A stretch of 64,000 bases of DNA. It comes from Oscillospiraceae bacterium. GTDB lineage: Bacteria; Bacillota; Clostridia; Oscillospirales; Acutalibacteraceae. Numbering within the stretch: position 1 is the stretch's first letter; each line of letters begins with the position of its first letter. The notes under the pieces were generated by a model. It was not told where the DNA came from, searched no databases, and saw nothing but the letters and a program-made list of their open reading frames with translations. Shown here one piece after another: positions 43,790 through 51,536 of the stretch. The position numbers and the translations under genes were made by a program. The DNA lies in the NCBI GenBank assembly GCA_015065935.1, contig SVPI01000002.1, positions 1-64,000 on the forward strand, written 5' to 3'.

Positions 43790-44431
43790 TTAGTTAATAA
43801 TCTTAGTGTTTTTTGCCATTTCGGCAATTTTTTCATCCCAGCCGTAGCAATCGGGGAAGGAAAGTGTTGTATTGCTGTTATTTATTATAAACATAAAATC
43901 ATTGTTTGAAAAGCCCGAAATTGCAATTTTCTCGAATATGGCTGAAATTACCTCTCTTTTAGCGGCAAAATCCTCACTTTTCCCCACAAAGGATGCAATT
44001 TGTGCACCTGTAAGGCGCAGTGCCTCGCCATCCCTAATAACCTCAATTCCGCCAAGGCGGTCAACGAGACTGACAATAAGCAGATAGTTCGCCTTAACAG
44101 CCTCAAAATCACGGTACCCATAAACAAGCGCGGCATTTTCATCACAATTTTGGGGTAAAATTGTCACCACAATTTCACATTGCTCAAAATCAAGGTAAAC
44201 AATTTCTCCGCCGCCCTCCTCCCATAAAAACATTATGGGCGTATTTTTCGGTGGTGGCGGAAAATAGGGCTCACTCACCTGATTTTTCTCGGTTTGCGTG
44301 CTGCCTTCCTGCCATAAAACACCGAGAGATGTTAGAAAAAACGCCAAACCGCACAAAAAGGCAGTTAGGGTAAATGCGCCAACCTGCCGCCATTTTGCCC
44401 TGTTTTTAATTTTCATTAAATCACCCGCCAT
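43790..44431 (-). CDS. short LytR-CpsA-Psr-like membrane-anchored protein
   Basis: 213 residues: a membrane helix near 18-38, a Pro-rich linker, then a compact extracellular domain. VDRLGGIEV and LRLTGAQIASFVGKSEDFAAKREVISAIFEKI line up with the core of LCP domains, which attach glycopolymers to peptidoglycan. The catalytic Arg cluster and about 60 residues are missing. It may be a diverged or inactive LCP-like protein. Start at 44431 has AAGGTG upstream; M6 at 44416 is an alternative. Gene order dinB, this gene, transglutaminase lipoprotein suggests co-transcription. Confidence 0.6.
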   Translation of the reverse strand: MAGDLMKIKNRAKWRQVGAFTLTAFLCGLAFFLTSLGVLWQEGSTQTEKNQVSEPYFPPPPKNTPIMFLWEEGGGEIVYLDFEQCEIVVTILPQNCDENAALVYGYRDFEAVKANYLLIVSLVDRLGGIEVIRDGEALRLTGAQIASFVGKSEDFAAKREVISAIFEKIAISGFSNNDFMFIINNSNTTLSFPDCYGWDEKIAEMAKNTKIIN

Positions 44432-44477
44432 TAAAGATTCACACCTTATTATTGGCGCGGTGATTTATTTCTATTCC

Positions 44478-45686
44478 TTAGTTTTGCTTTTTCTTGTTTT
44501 CAGTATGTGTGTTTAAAATAGTGCCTCTGACAATGCTGGCATCCCCAAATTTTTTCCTTATATTATAAACCTTTTTATCAATTTCCTCGGTTTTTTTAAC
44601 TTCCTCCCACTCACCGAACATATCACACTGGGTAGCGGTTTCAAGGGGGACTAAATGAATAGCCCTAATTCCCACAGAGCGCAGAGGCAGGTGCCAAAAA
44701 TAGTTTTTTTCAAAAATCTCCATTCCCCTTTTTGCAAGTGTCATTGCCACCGCCGTTGGGGTAGAAAAGCTGTAACTAAATTCCTTAACCTCTAAGGTGT
44801 TTGTCCTTGTGTGCACAGCAATCCCGTTTGCCGCAAGATTATTATCCTTAAGTGTACCTGCAATATCCTCAGCCAAATCTAAAAACACACGCCAAACCTC
44901 CTCAGGGGTTGTCACATCCTGAGGCAATGTAACGCTTCTGCCCACACTTTTGGGAACACCCTGAGCGTTATCAGATTGCACAGGAGAATCATCAAGTCCC
45001 ATGGCGTAATTTTTAATTTCTCTGCCGTTCTTACCAAGCATTCTAACAAGGGTGCGCTCATCGGCTGCCGCCAAATCACCAACGGTGAAAATTCCGCAAG
45101 AGGCAAGGCGAGCCGCCGTTTGTTTGCCTACAAAAAGCAGGTCAGAAACAGGCATAGGCCACACAATATCCTTAAAATTTTCGCGGCTTATAACGGTAAC
45201 GGCATCGGGCTTTTTATAATCGGAACCCAGCTTTGCAAAAACCTTGTTAAAGCTTACCCCCACCGAAACAGTTATGCCAAGTTCCGCCTTAATCTCCTTC
45301 CTTATTCTTTGGGCAATAGTTTCACCATCGCCAAAAAGAAGGCGACTGCCTGTAACATCAAGCCAACACTCATCAATGCCAAAGGGCTCAATTAAGTCGG
45401 TGTAACGCCTGTAAATGTTTCTCGCTTTTTCGGAATAAAGGTTATATTCCTTATAGTTAGGCTTTAAAATAACAAGGTCGGGGCATTTGGAAACGGCCTC
45501 GTGAATGGGCTCAGCGGTTTTAACACCGAACTTTTTGGCAATTTCATTTTTAGCCAGAATAATACCGTGGCGGTTTTCCTTGCTGCCGCCTACAGCCACA
45601 GGCAAATTTTTAAGTGTTTCGTTTGACAGCAGAGTAACCGATGCAAAAAAATTGTTTAGGTCACAGTGCAAAATAACTCTATCCAT
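44478..45686 (-). CDS. dinB: Y-family DNA polymerase IV
   Basis: 402 residues. Catalytic motif HCDLNNFFASVTLL at the N terminus gives the first metal Asp, and FGIDECWLDVTGS gives the Asp/Glu pair of the active site. The helix-hairpin-helix VGKQTAARLASCGIFTVGDL and a little-finger domain follow. The second residue pair NF in place of the usual DAFYA or DSFF is notable, and it may belong to the UvrX/YqjW-like branch. It copies damaged DNA. Strong promoter at 45713-45741; no LexA box was recognised there. Confidence 0.9.
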   Translation of the reverse strand: MDRVILHCDLNNFFASVTLLSNETLKNLPVAVGGSKENRHGIILAKNEIAKKFGVKTAEPIHEAVSKCPDLVILKPNYKEYNLYSEKARNIYRRYTDLIEPFGIDECWLDVTGSRLLFGDGETIAQRIRKEIKAELGITVSVGVSFNKVFAKLGSDYKKPDAVTVISRENFKDIVWPMPVSDLLFVGKQTAARLASCGIFTVGDLAAADERTLVRMLGKNGREIKNYAMGLDDSPVQSDNAQGVPKSVGRSVTLPQDVTTPEEVWRVFLDLAEDIAGTLKDNNLAANGIAVHTRTNTLEVKEFSYSFSTPTAVAMTLAKRGMEIFEKNYFWHLPLRSVGIRAIHLVPLETATQCDMFGEWEEVKKTEEIDKKVYNIRKKFGDASIVRGTILNTHTENKKKQN

Positions 45687-45712
45687 CGGTTTACCCCCCT
45701 TTTTTCTTTATT

Positions 45713-45741
45713 ATTATACCAAAGTTAAAATTTATTGTAAA
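45713..45741 (-). promoter_or_regulatory. promoter of dinB
   Basis: Minus strand TTTACA (45736-45741), 17-bp spacer, TATAAT (45713-45718), just after the terminator of the RNA candidate. AAAAGGGGGG lies before the ATG as ribosome site. Confidence 0.8.
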
Positions 45742-45754
45742 GGCAGATACAAAA

Positions 45755-45779
45755 ACACGGCGCCTTTAAAGCGCCGTGT
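45755..45779 (-). terminator. intrinsic terminator of the RNA candidate
   Basis: ACACGGCGC pairs with GCGCCGTGT (9 GC-rich pairs, short TTTAA-type loop), followed on the minus strand by TTTTTGT. Confidence 0.9.
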
Positions 45780-45794
45780 CGATTTTATTTAAGT

Positions 45795-45975
45795 CATTGG
45801 ACTCACCAAAAAATTTGTATTATAAATTTTTTAGTTTATTAGTACATTGGTCTCACCAAATAATAATTTATTTTTTGTCGGGTTTAAGGCTTAACTCTTT
45901 TTTGGACTCACCCCTTAGAAAATTTTGCTGGCTGAATAAACCGGTTCATTTTCCTTGTTCATTGGTATCAGCCAC
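45795..45975. repeat. array of imperfect direct repeats, CATTGG(A/T)CTCACCAAA
   Basis: Plus-strand copies at 45795-45810 and 45845-45860 differ at one base and are exactly 50 bp apart. A shorter copy TTTGGACTCACC lies at 45901-45912, and a weak one (ATTGGTATCAGCC) begins near 45961. All lie inside the RNA candidate. Confidence 0.7.
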
Positions 45976-46019
45976 CTTTCTGTTCCAAGAGTTTCTTTTT
46001 ATCCCTTCTTGTTGTCTTT

Positions 46020-46048
46020 ATTATAAGGCATAATGCACCATTTGTCAA
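46020..46048 (-). promoter_or_regulatory. perfect consensus promoter of the RNA candidate
   Basis: Minus strand TTGACA (46043-46048), 17-bp spacer, TATAAT (46020-46025). One of only two promoters in this window with both boxes and spacing ideal, the other serving tRNA-Met/tRNA-Glu, so strong transcription is expected. Confidence 0.9.
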
Positions 46049-46092
46049 GCAATTGTTTAAAACTTTTGTGCAAATTGCTTAAATTTTACGTT

Positions 46093-46124
46093 TTTTACAA
46101 AAAGGAACTTATCCCTTTGTAAAA
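46093..46124 (-). terminator. possible terminator of the NSS transporter gene
   Basis: TTTTACAAA pairs with TTTGTAAAA, with inner GG/CC pairs. The T tract on the minus strand lies within the arm rather than after it, so the call is moderate. Confidence 0.5.
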
Positions 46125-46137
46125 TTTTTATAAATCA

Positions 46138-47505
46138 TCAGGCAAATTTCGCCCAAATTCGGGAGACCGCCAAAATTATAATTACAATGGGCAAAACATA
46201 TTTAAGATAACCGTAAAGCGCCTTCGGCAGTTTTATTCCCTTGCCTGTGTTAACCTCGTTTAAGAAGTTATCAAAACCCCAGCCCTTTTTGGTAATGCAG
46301 AAAAGCAGGAAAATAAGGGAGCCCACAGGCAAAAGAATATCGCTTACAATAAAGTCCTCAAGGTCAAGCACGGCGCTTCCCTCACCAAAGGGCTTAAAGC
46401 CTGCAAGCAGGCTGCTTCCCAGTGCGCAAGGCAGGGATAAAAGGAACATTGAAACAATGTTTATAAGGGATGCTTTTTTCCTTGACCAACCAAACAGCTC
46501 CATTGTGCAGGCGATAATATTTTCGAAAACCGCAAGAATGGTGGAAAATGCGGCAAAGGTCATAAAAAGGAAGAATAGACTTCCCCAAAGGCGACCCAGC
46601 GGCATATTGTTAAAGATATTGGGCAGGGTTATAAAAATTAGCGAGGGTCCTGCATCAACCTCAATACCATAAGCAAAGGCGGCAGGGAAAATAATAAGGC
46701 CCGAAACAAAAGCAACAAATGTATCAAGAACGCCAACATTTACAGCTTCACCAAGTAGCGAGCGCTCTTTTCCAATGTAGCTGCCGAAAATTGCCATTGC
46801 GCCACAGCCAAGGCTTAATGTGAAAAATGCCTGGGTCATTGCGGCAGTTATAACTTTTCCGATTCCTATTTCCTTAACCCTTTGAAGGCTCGGAGTAAGA
46901 TAAAAGGCAAGGCCTTTATCGCCACCCTTTAAAAAGATGCTGTTAACCGCCAAAATAAGCATTATTGCAAGCAAGGCGAGCATCATAACCTTGGTTACCT
47001 TTTCCAGCCCCTTTTGAACACCTATGGAGCAGATAAGAAAGCCCGAAACAACAATTATTGCCATAAATAAAATTTGCTCAAATGGGTTTGCCAGCATATT
47101 ATCAAAGGCAGCGGCCACCTCATTTGCCGCCATACCTTCGAATTTGCCCAGTGCGGTGGAAAAGAAATAGTTAAGCATCCAACCCGAAACACAGGTGTAA
47201 AACATCATTAAAATATAATTTCCAATAAGGCAAACATAGCCGTGGAGATGCCATTTTGTGCCCTTTGGTTCAAGCGCCTGATACATTTTAACAGGGCTTT
47301 TCTGAGAAGCACGACCTACTGCAAATTCCATAACCATAATGGGAATGCCGAAAATGGCTAAAAACAGAAGATAAATCAGCACAAAAATTGCGCCGCCGTT
47401 TTGTCCCACCATCCAGGGAAATTTCCAAACATTTCCAATTCCAATAGCACAGCCTGCGCTAAGCAGAATAAACCCCAAGCGGCTGCCTAATCTTTCTCTT
47501 TCCAA
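46138..47505 (-). CDS. sodium-dependent transporter, NSS/SNF family
   Basis: 455 residues, TTG start with AAGGTG 7 nt upstream. It starts with RLGSRLGFILLSAGCAIGIGNVWKFPW, the helix-1 sodium and substrate site of LeuT-type proteins, and has about 11 membrane helices, as in the shorter bacterial NSS group. These import amino acids or related compounds with Na+. It lies 46 nt downstream of the GltS-like gene with a hairpin between, so it may be partly read from the same transcript. Confidence 0.92.
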   Translation of the reverse strand: MERERLGSRLGFILLSAGCAIGIGNVWKFPWMVGQNGGAIFVLIYLLFLAIFGIPIMVMEFAVGRASQKSPVKMYQALEPKGTKWHLHGYVCLIGNYILMMFYTCVSGWMLNYFFSTALGKFEGMAANEVAAAFDNMLANPFEQILFMAIIVVSGFLICSIGVQKGLEKVTKVMMLALLAIMLILAVNSIFLKGGDKGLAFYLTPSLQRVKEIGIGKVITAAMTQAFFTLSLGCGAMAIFGSYIGKERSLLGEAVNVGVLDTFVAFVSGLIIFPAAFAYGIEVDAGPSLIFITLPNIFNNMPLGRLWGSLFFLFMTFAAFSTILAVFENIIACTMELFGWSRKKASLINIVSMFLLSLPCALGSSLLAGFKPFGEGSAVLDLEDFIVSDILLPVGSLIFLLFCITKKGWGFDNFLNEVNTGKGIKLPKALYGYLKYVLPIVIIILAVSRIWAKFA

Positions 47506-47528
47506 GAAAACACACCTTCAAACTTTTA

Positions 47529-47546
47529 GAGCCCCAAAAGGGGCTC
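47529..47546. terminator. hairpin between the GltS-like and NSS genes
   Basis: GAGCCCC pairs with GGGGCTC, AAAA loop. On the minus strand only TAAAAG follows, so it may attenuate rather than end transcription. On the plus strand a T-rich tract follows. Confidence 0.55.
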
Positions 47547-47551
47547 GGCTT

Positions 47552-48934
47552 TTATTTTTTCTTTCCCTTAAATATTTTGCTGCGGAACAGAATAATATTC
47601 ATAACAACAAAGAATACCGCTAAAATTATAAGGGTTAAAATAGGCTTAACAGGGGCAAGGGTAGCAAGCAGCATAATGGGGAAACCAAAAACAATAGCGG
47701 GGAAATTCTGATAAACCAGGTTATCAGAGGCAGGTGTTTTAAACTCGCCATCTATTTCACGCAGCAGAATAATTCCTGTGCTGGCAGTGCCTGTAAGCAT
47801 TCCGTACATTGCTAAAAACTGCTCCTCAGAGTAGTTTTTAAACAGTGTTTTTGCAACAAAATAGTTATAAACATAGGTAATAACAAGGCCAGTAGCGCCG
47901 AGAATAAGCATAATTCCCCAATATTTTTCCAAAACGCCCAAACGAATTGCGGCAATGCCTGCCACAACCATAATATCATAGAAAAAGTTGCTGGCCCGTG
48001 TCATTAGAAAATCGTTAGTGTATTCCTTTTTAACAATATTTTTCTTTTTTAAGAATTTAAGCACCGCTTTAACAAGGGTTGCCGCTAAAACGCCTAAGAG
48101 GAAGTTAAAACCGTAAATTACCGATTTCATTCCGGGAAGCAGTTTGCCAAGCAGCACCATAAGACCATAAGCTACAATATAAGCCACGGCAATAAGGGCA
48201 ATTTGAATGGTTAATTTATCAATGCTTTCCTGCATGGGAATTTCGTTTGCCGACTGAATTTTATCGGCAGTGATTTCCTCTTTCTCGGTTTTTTTGCCGC
48301 TGAATTTACCCTTTCTTTTAAGAATAGCAAGGTGGATAACACCGCCGATGCTGGCGCTTAAAAAGCCAAGGGCAGCAATGGTAAGGCCAAAGCTTTTTCC
48401 GCCCACAAAGCCGAAATCGTTTTCGTAAATTCCGCCATAGTTTAGCGCCTGACCTGTTCCCTGCCCAAAACCAAATGGAAGTAAAATTCCCGCCGCGGCA
48501 AAGAAATCCTTAATAATAAGGCTGGCGACAATGGTAATTCCAAAGCCAACAACTGCCTGTAAAAGGTAGGTTGCAACGGTGGTAACGCCGGTATTGAAAA
48601 TTTCGGTTGTTCTCTCTTTTGTCAGCTTCGCATCAGATGATTTGAAGGTTGAAGCAATAAAACCAAGCGCCAAGGTGTGATATGTAATAATTTCAAGCAT
48701 TTGGGTGCCGTTAGAGCCGAAAAACGCGGTATCAAACATAGCGTCGCCCGTAATAAGCTTGTAAATTCCCTCAACAATAATAAGAATTCCGCCGCCCAAA
48801 ACAGAAACAGGGATAAGAGATTCCCTTAAAGGCTTAATTCCCTTTTTAACAATGTTTGCCGCCAGCAGGCTCATAAGCAAAACAGCCAGCAGGTTAAAAA
48901 AGCCCCAAACGCTAGAGTCCCAAAAATTGTTCAT
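47552..48934 (-). CDS. GltS-like sodium/glutamate symporter family protein
   Basis: 460 residues from ATG 48934 with AAGGTG upstream; a GTG at 48943 overlaps that site. About ten to twelve membrane helices, including a glycine-rich hairpin PFGFGQGTGQALNYGGIYE and GGKSFGLTIAALGF that recalls the re-entrant loops of GltS. The second half repeats a similar pattern. Substrate is not certain. Its first 23 bases overlap the end of the acyltransferase gene upstream, so the two are co-transcribed. Confidence 0.8.
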   Translation of the reverse strand: MNNFWDSSVWGFFNLLAVLLMSLLAANIVKKGIKPLRESLIPVSVLGGGILIIVEGIYKLITGDAMFDTAFFGSNGTQMLEIITYHTLALGFIASTFKSSDAKLTKERTTEIFNTGVTTVATYLLQAVVGFGITIVASLIIKDFFAAAGILLPFGFGQGTGQALNYGGIYENDFGFVGGKSFGLTIAALGFLSASIGGVIHLAILKRKGKFSGKKTEKEEITADKIQSANEIPMQESIDKLTIQIALIAVAYIVAYGLMVLLGKLLPGMKSVIYGFNFLLGVLAATLVKAVLKFLKKKNIVKKEYTNDFLMTRASNFFYDIMVVAGIAAIRLGVLEKYWGIMLILGATGLVITYVYNYFVAKTLFKNYSEEQFLAMYGMLTGTASTGIILLREIDGEFKTPASDNLVYQNFPAIVFGFPIMLLATLAPVKPILTLIILAVFFVVMNIILFRSKIFKGKKK

Positions 48935-50129
48935 TTTCTTCACCTTTCAGAATATTTTTACAGCGGTTATAAATGTTTACATATTTAAGCGCATTAAATC
49001 GCTTGTCGCCTTTAAGCTGGTAAACCCTGCCGCCAAAATAAATGTTACACTTATTTCGGCCAAGCACCGTTACCGCATCGGCTTTTTCAAAGGGGAAAAT
49101 TATTTTCTCCTTGCCACCGTTAATTTCAATTCGGTCGCCAAACAGCAAAATTTCGGCATTTTCAAGCATTTTCTCTTTACGCTTAAACACAATAACCTCG
49201 CTGACGTTTGCCTTATCGGCAAACATAGGCTCAGTCTTATAAGCCATAATATCAAGGCTGTTTACAAAATCCTTTTGATAGTTATACCAATCTAGAACAA
49301 ATGTAAAGGGAAAATCGCCATTTTCACATTTTAACATTTTGTTTTCGCAGTAGGTTATCTCCTTACCGCATTTGGTGCAGCGAAATTTATTGCCGCTGCT
49401 CTCCCACTTTGCAAGGCCGCAATGGGGACAAACATAAATTGCCCGTTCGAGATATTCCGCTCTTTTTTTGGATTTAAACTCGCAGTCTGCCACCGCTTCG
49501 TTAACATAAAGGCCCTTTTCAATTCGCTCAAAAAGCTCCTCGTTTGTCATTTCCTTAATTTCCTCGGGTTCAATAATTTCGCTGACAAAGGCGCGCATTT
49601 TACCCTTTCTCACACAGTCGCTCCACCTGGGCTCGGCGCCGTATCCGCCCTCTATGCGATAAATCGCAACGGGTAAATTAAGCTTTTTGGCCAAAGCCGC
49701 AATGGAGGGGTTCATATATTCGGTTTGCCCGCTGTATGTTCTGTTGCCCTCGGGAGCAATGCAAATTGAGCCGCCTTCCTTGGCAACGCGAATGCAGTTC
49801 ATAACCGCGGTTATATCGGTTGTCTGCTTTCTAATAGGAATAGGCGCCACAACCCACCTGATAAGACTTGATACAAAGCCCATTGAAAAAAGGTCCTCGG
49901 TGGCCAAATAATAAATTGCCTTTTTAAATGTCATTCCAACGAAAAACTGGTCAAAAGGGGTTTGATGGTTTAGAAGAATAAGGTAAGCCCTTTTCCTATC
50001 TCCACTGAATTTTTCAATTTTAATGTTATACTTTAATTTCGCAATGGGATAAAGCACAATATAGGCAAGGGCTGTTACCACCCTGTGGCGAAATTTTATC
50101 CACTTTTTAGGTTTTTTCTTCTTACTCAT
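48912..50129 (-). CDS. PlsC-like acyltransferase fused to a zinc ribbon and a PH-like C-terminal domain
   Basis: 405 residues. The acyltransferase domain (about 40-215) has NHQTPFD (H55-x4-D60) and PEGNRTYSG, the 1-acylglycerol-3-phosphate acyltransferase motifs. A zinc ribbon follows near 232-262 (CPHC then CTKC). The last 120 residues, starting near KCENGDFPFTFVLDWYNYQK, look like a beta-rich PH/GRAM-type domain. The fusion is unusual for PlsC. It may acylate lysophosphatidate or another lipid, with the tail targeting it. Own promoter at 50160-50188. Confidence 0.82.
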   Translation of the reverse strand: MSKKKKPKKWIKFRHRVVTALAYIVLYPIAKLKYNIKIEKFSGDRKRAYLILLNHQTPFDQFFVGMTFKKAIYYLATEDLFSMGFVSSLIRWVVAPIPIRKQTTDITAVMNCIRVAKEGGSICIAPEGNRTYSGQTEYMNPSIAALAKKLNLPVAIYRIEGGYGAEPRWSDCVRKGKMRAFVSEIIEPEEIKEMTNEELFERIEKGLYVNEAVADCEFKSKKRAEYLERAIYVCPHCGLAKWESSGNKFRCTKCGKEITYCENKMLKCENGDFPFTFVLDWYNYQKDFVNSLDIMAYKTEPMFADKANVSEVIVFKRKEKMLENAEILLFGDRIEINGGKEKIIFPFEKADAVTVLGRNKCNIYFGGRVYQLKGDKRFNALKYVNIYNRCKNILKGEENEQFLGL

Positions 50130-50159
50130 AGGCTTCTCCCAAACAAAATTATCAAAAAT

Positions 50160-50188
50160 ATTCTACCACAAACGCCCACCCTTTGCAA
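50160..50188 (-). promoter_or_regulatory. promoter of the acyltransferase/GltS-like operon
   Basis: Minus strand TTGCAA (50183-50188), 17-bp spacer, TAGAAT (50160-50165). Confidence 0.65.
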
Positions 50189-50191
50189 GAA

Positions 50192-50222
50192 AAAGAAGCG
50201 TATATAATATATACGCTTCTTT
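50192..50222 (-). terminator. intrinsic terminator of the GH32/kinase operon
   Basis: AAAGAAGCGTATAT (50192-50205) pairs with ATATACGCTTCTTT (50209-50222), just after the kinase stop. Confidence 0.8.
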
Positions 50223-50226
50223 AATC

Positions 50227-51507
50227 TCAACTATATCTTATACAGCGTTTGGCTTCCGCTTCGTTTTTAAAAATGCCTGCGCTGATAAGTGAAAACAGTG
50301 CCGCTCCAACAGCAGCCTCTTCCAGATGTGTGGGAATTTTAACCTGCGCCCCAAACTTTTCACTTAAAATCTTAACAAAATAAGGATTTTTCCTTATTCC
50401 GTTGCCAGAAGCCACAAGGCCGCTTCGCCTTTGCCCCATTTCGCTATACAAATCATAAAGCTCTGTGCTCATTCCGCAAAGGGTCGCTCTGGTAAGCTCG
50501 CCGCAATTAAAATTCTCGGTGGTAATGTTTCTTATGCTTCCGCAAAGTGCGGGATTTTTTCTTGTTCCCGCAAAGCGGGTATCAACCGAAAGAGTGGTGC
50601 TTTTGGCCTTCTCAATCATTTTGCCCATTATTTCATAAATCTTTTCATCGGAAAAATCCTTTGTAAAACAAAGCACCTCTTTGTAAAAATTTTTAAGCAT
50701 AGAATATGCCCTGCCACCGCAAAGAGCGGCTCCGACAATCAGAAATTTGTTTTCAAAATAAGGCCTCGTTTCAAGATTTTCTCCCGACACCACCTTATCG
50801 CTTATAATAGAAACCTGACTGCCCGTTCCAACATTTATCAGCAAATCATTTTCATCTTTAAGGGTTGAAAAAACACTGGCCTGATTATCTCCGATAGCAA
50901 CGCTTACTCGAATCCCTTTATAGGTCCCCGCAATGCGGTAATCGGTGGTTATTTCATCGCTGAACGGATAGTTAAAAACATTCTTGGTTATATCATAAAG
51001 CCCTAAACTTGCAGCGTCGCTCGAATGAATTATGGGACGCTTTAAGCCGCAAAGCTTCATAACAAGATAATCGTGAATGGTACAGTAGCCAACCGCTGTT
51101 TTTGGCACCAGGCCGTTTTCCCTGTTATAAAAATCTGTTACATTGCCATAGCCCGAAAAGCTGCCTAAATGCTTGGCATAGGTCGTATTTTTATAAAGCT
51201 CGTTGCCTCTGCCGTCCTGCCAGGTGTAAAGCGGACTTACGGCAGCCCCTTCTTTATCAAAATAAACAATGCCGTGCATTTGTCCCGTAACACCAATTGA
51301 AGCAACCTCGCCGTCAATAAGGCTATTTAAAATTTCCAAAGCAAGACAAATAATTTTTTTGGGGTCCTGAATTTTTTCATAAGCCTTATCACTGCACACA
51401 AAAGCGTTACTGCTTTCGGTACGAGATTTTAAAACCTCACCTGTGTTGACATCAATCACAGCACCGCAAACACTGGTGGTGCCTAAATCAATTCCAATTG
51501 CTTTCAT
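50227..51507 (-). CDS. FGGY-family carbohydrate kinase, sedoheptulokinase-like
   Basis: 426 residues. N-terminal phosphate loop IGIDLGTTSVCGAVID, then IGVTGQMHGIVYFD and TWQDGRG, typical of FGGY kinases and closest by eye to sedoheptulokinase. The C-terminal ATPase half has LINVGTGSQVSI and VASGNGIRKNPYFVKILSEKFG. It is shorter than xylulo- or glycerol kinases (about 500). It follows GH32 by 29 nt, so it may phosphorylate a sugar released by that pathway. Whether the substrate is sedoheptulose, fructose or another ketose is open. Confidence 0.82.
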   Translation of the reverse strand: MKAIGIDLGTTSVCGAVIDVNTGEVLKSRTESSNAFVCSDKAYEKIQDPKKIICLALEILNSLIDGEVASIGVTGQMHGIVYFDKEGAAVSPLYTWQDGRGNELYKNTTYAKHLGSFSGYGNVTDFYNRENGLVPKTAVGYCTIHDYLVMKLCGLKRPIIHSSDAASLGLYDITKNVFNYPFSDEITTDYRIAGTYKGIRVSVAIGDNQASVFSTLKDENDLLINVGTGSQVSIISDKVVSGENLETRPYFENKFLIVGAALCGGRAYSMLKNFYKEVLCFTKDFSDEKIYEIMGKMIEKAKSTTLSVDTRFAGTRKNPALCGSIRNITTENFNCGELTRATLCGMSTELYDLYSEMGQRRSGLVASGNGIRKNPYFVKILSEKFGAQVKIPTHLEEAAVGAALFSLISAGIFKNEAEAKRCIRYS

Positions 51508-51536
51508 TCTTTAACTCCTTAAAAACGTTCAATAAT

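Larger units (their letters stand above)
45748..46013 (-). ncRNA. candidate stand-alone RNA with repeated GGTGAG-nCCAATG motifs
   Basis: Seen: a perfect-consensus promoter (46020-46048) and a strong terminator (45755-45779) enclose about 265 nt without a long frame. dinB downstream has its own promoter. Read on the minus strand, the motif GGTGAG(T/A)CCAA recurs at 45902-45912, 45847-45857 and 45797-45807, spaced 55 and 50 nt. A weaker copy lies near 45962-45975. In three cases an ATG follows 5-7 nt after a GGTG core and a stop follows soon after. The first copy opens a 15-codon frame (ATG near 45966), the others give frames of 2-6 codons. It may be a regulatory RNA, a peptide-coding RNA or a family-specific RNA I do not know. 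Confidence 0.5.

Noticed and set aside
45776-46033. An 85-codon plus-strand frame opposite the RNA candidate
   Set aside because: No promoter or ribosome site on that strand, low-complexity composition, and it starts inside the terminator of the minus-strand RNA.
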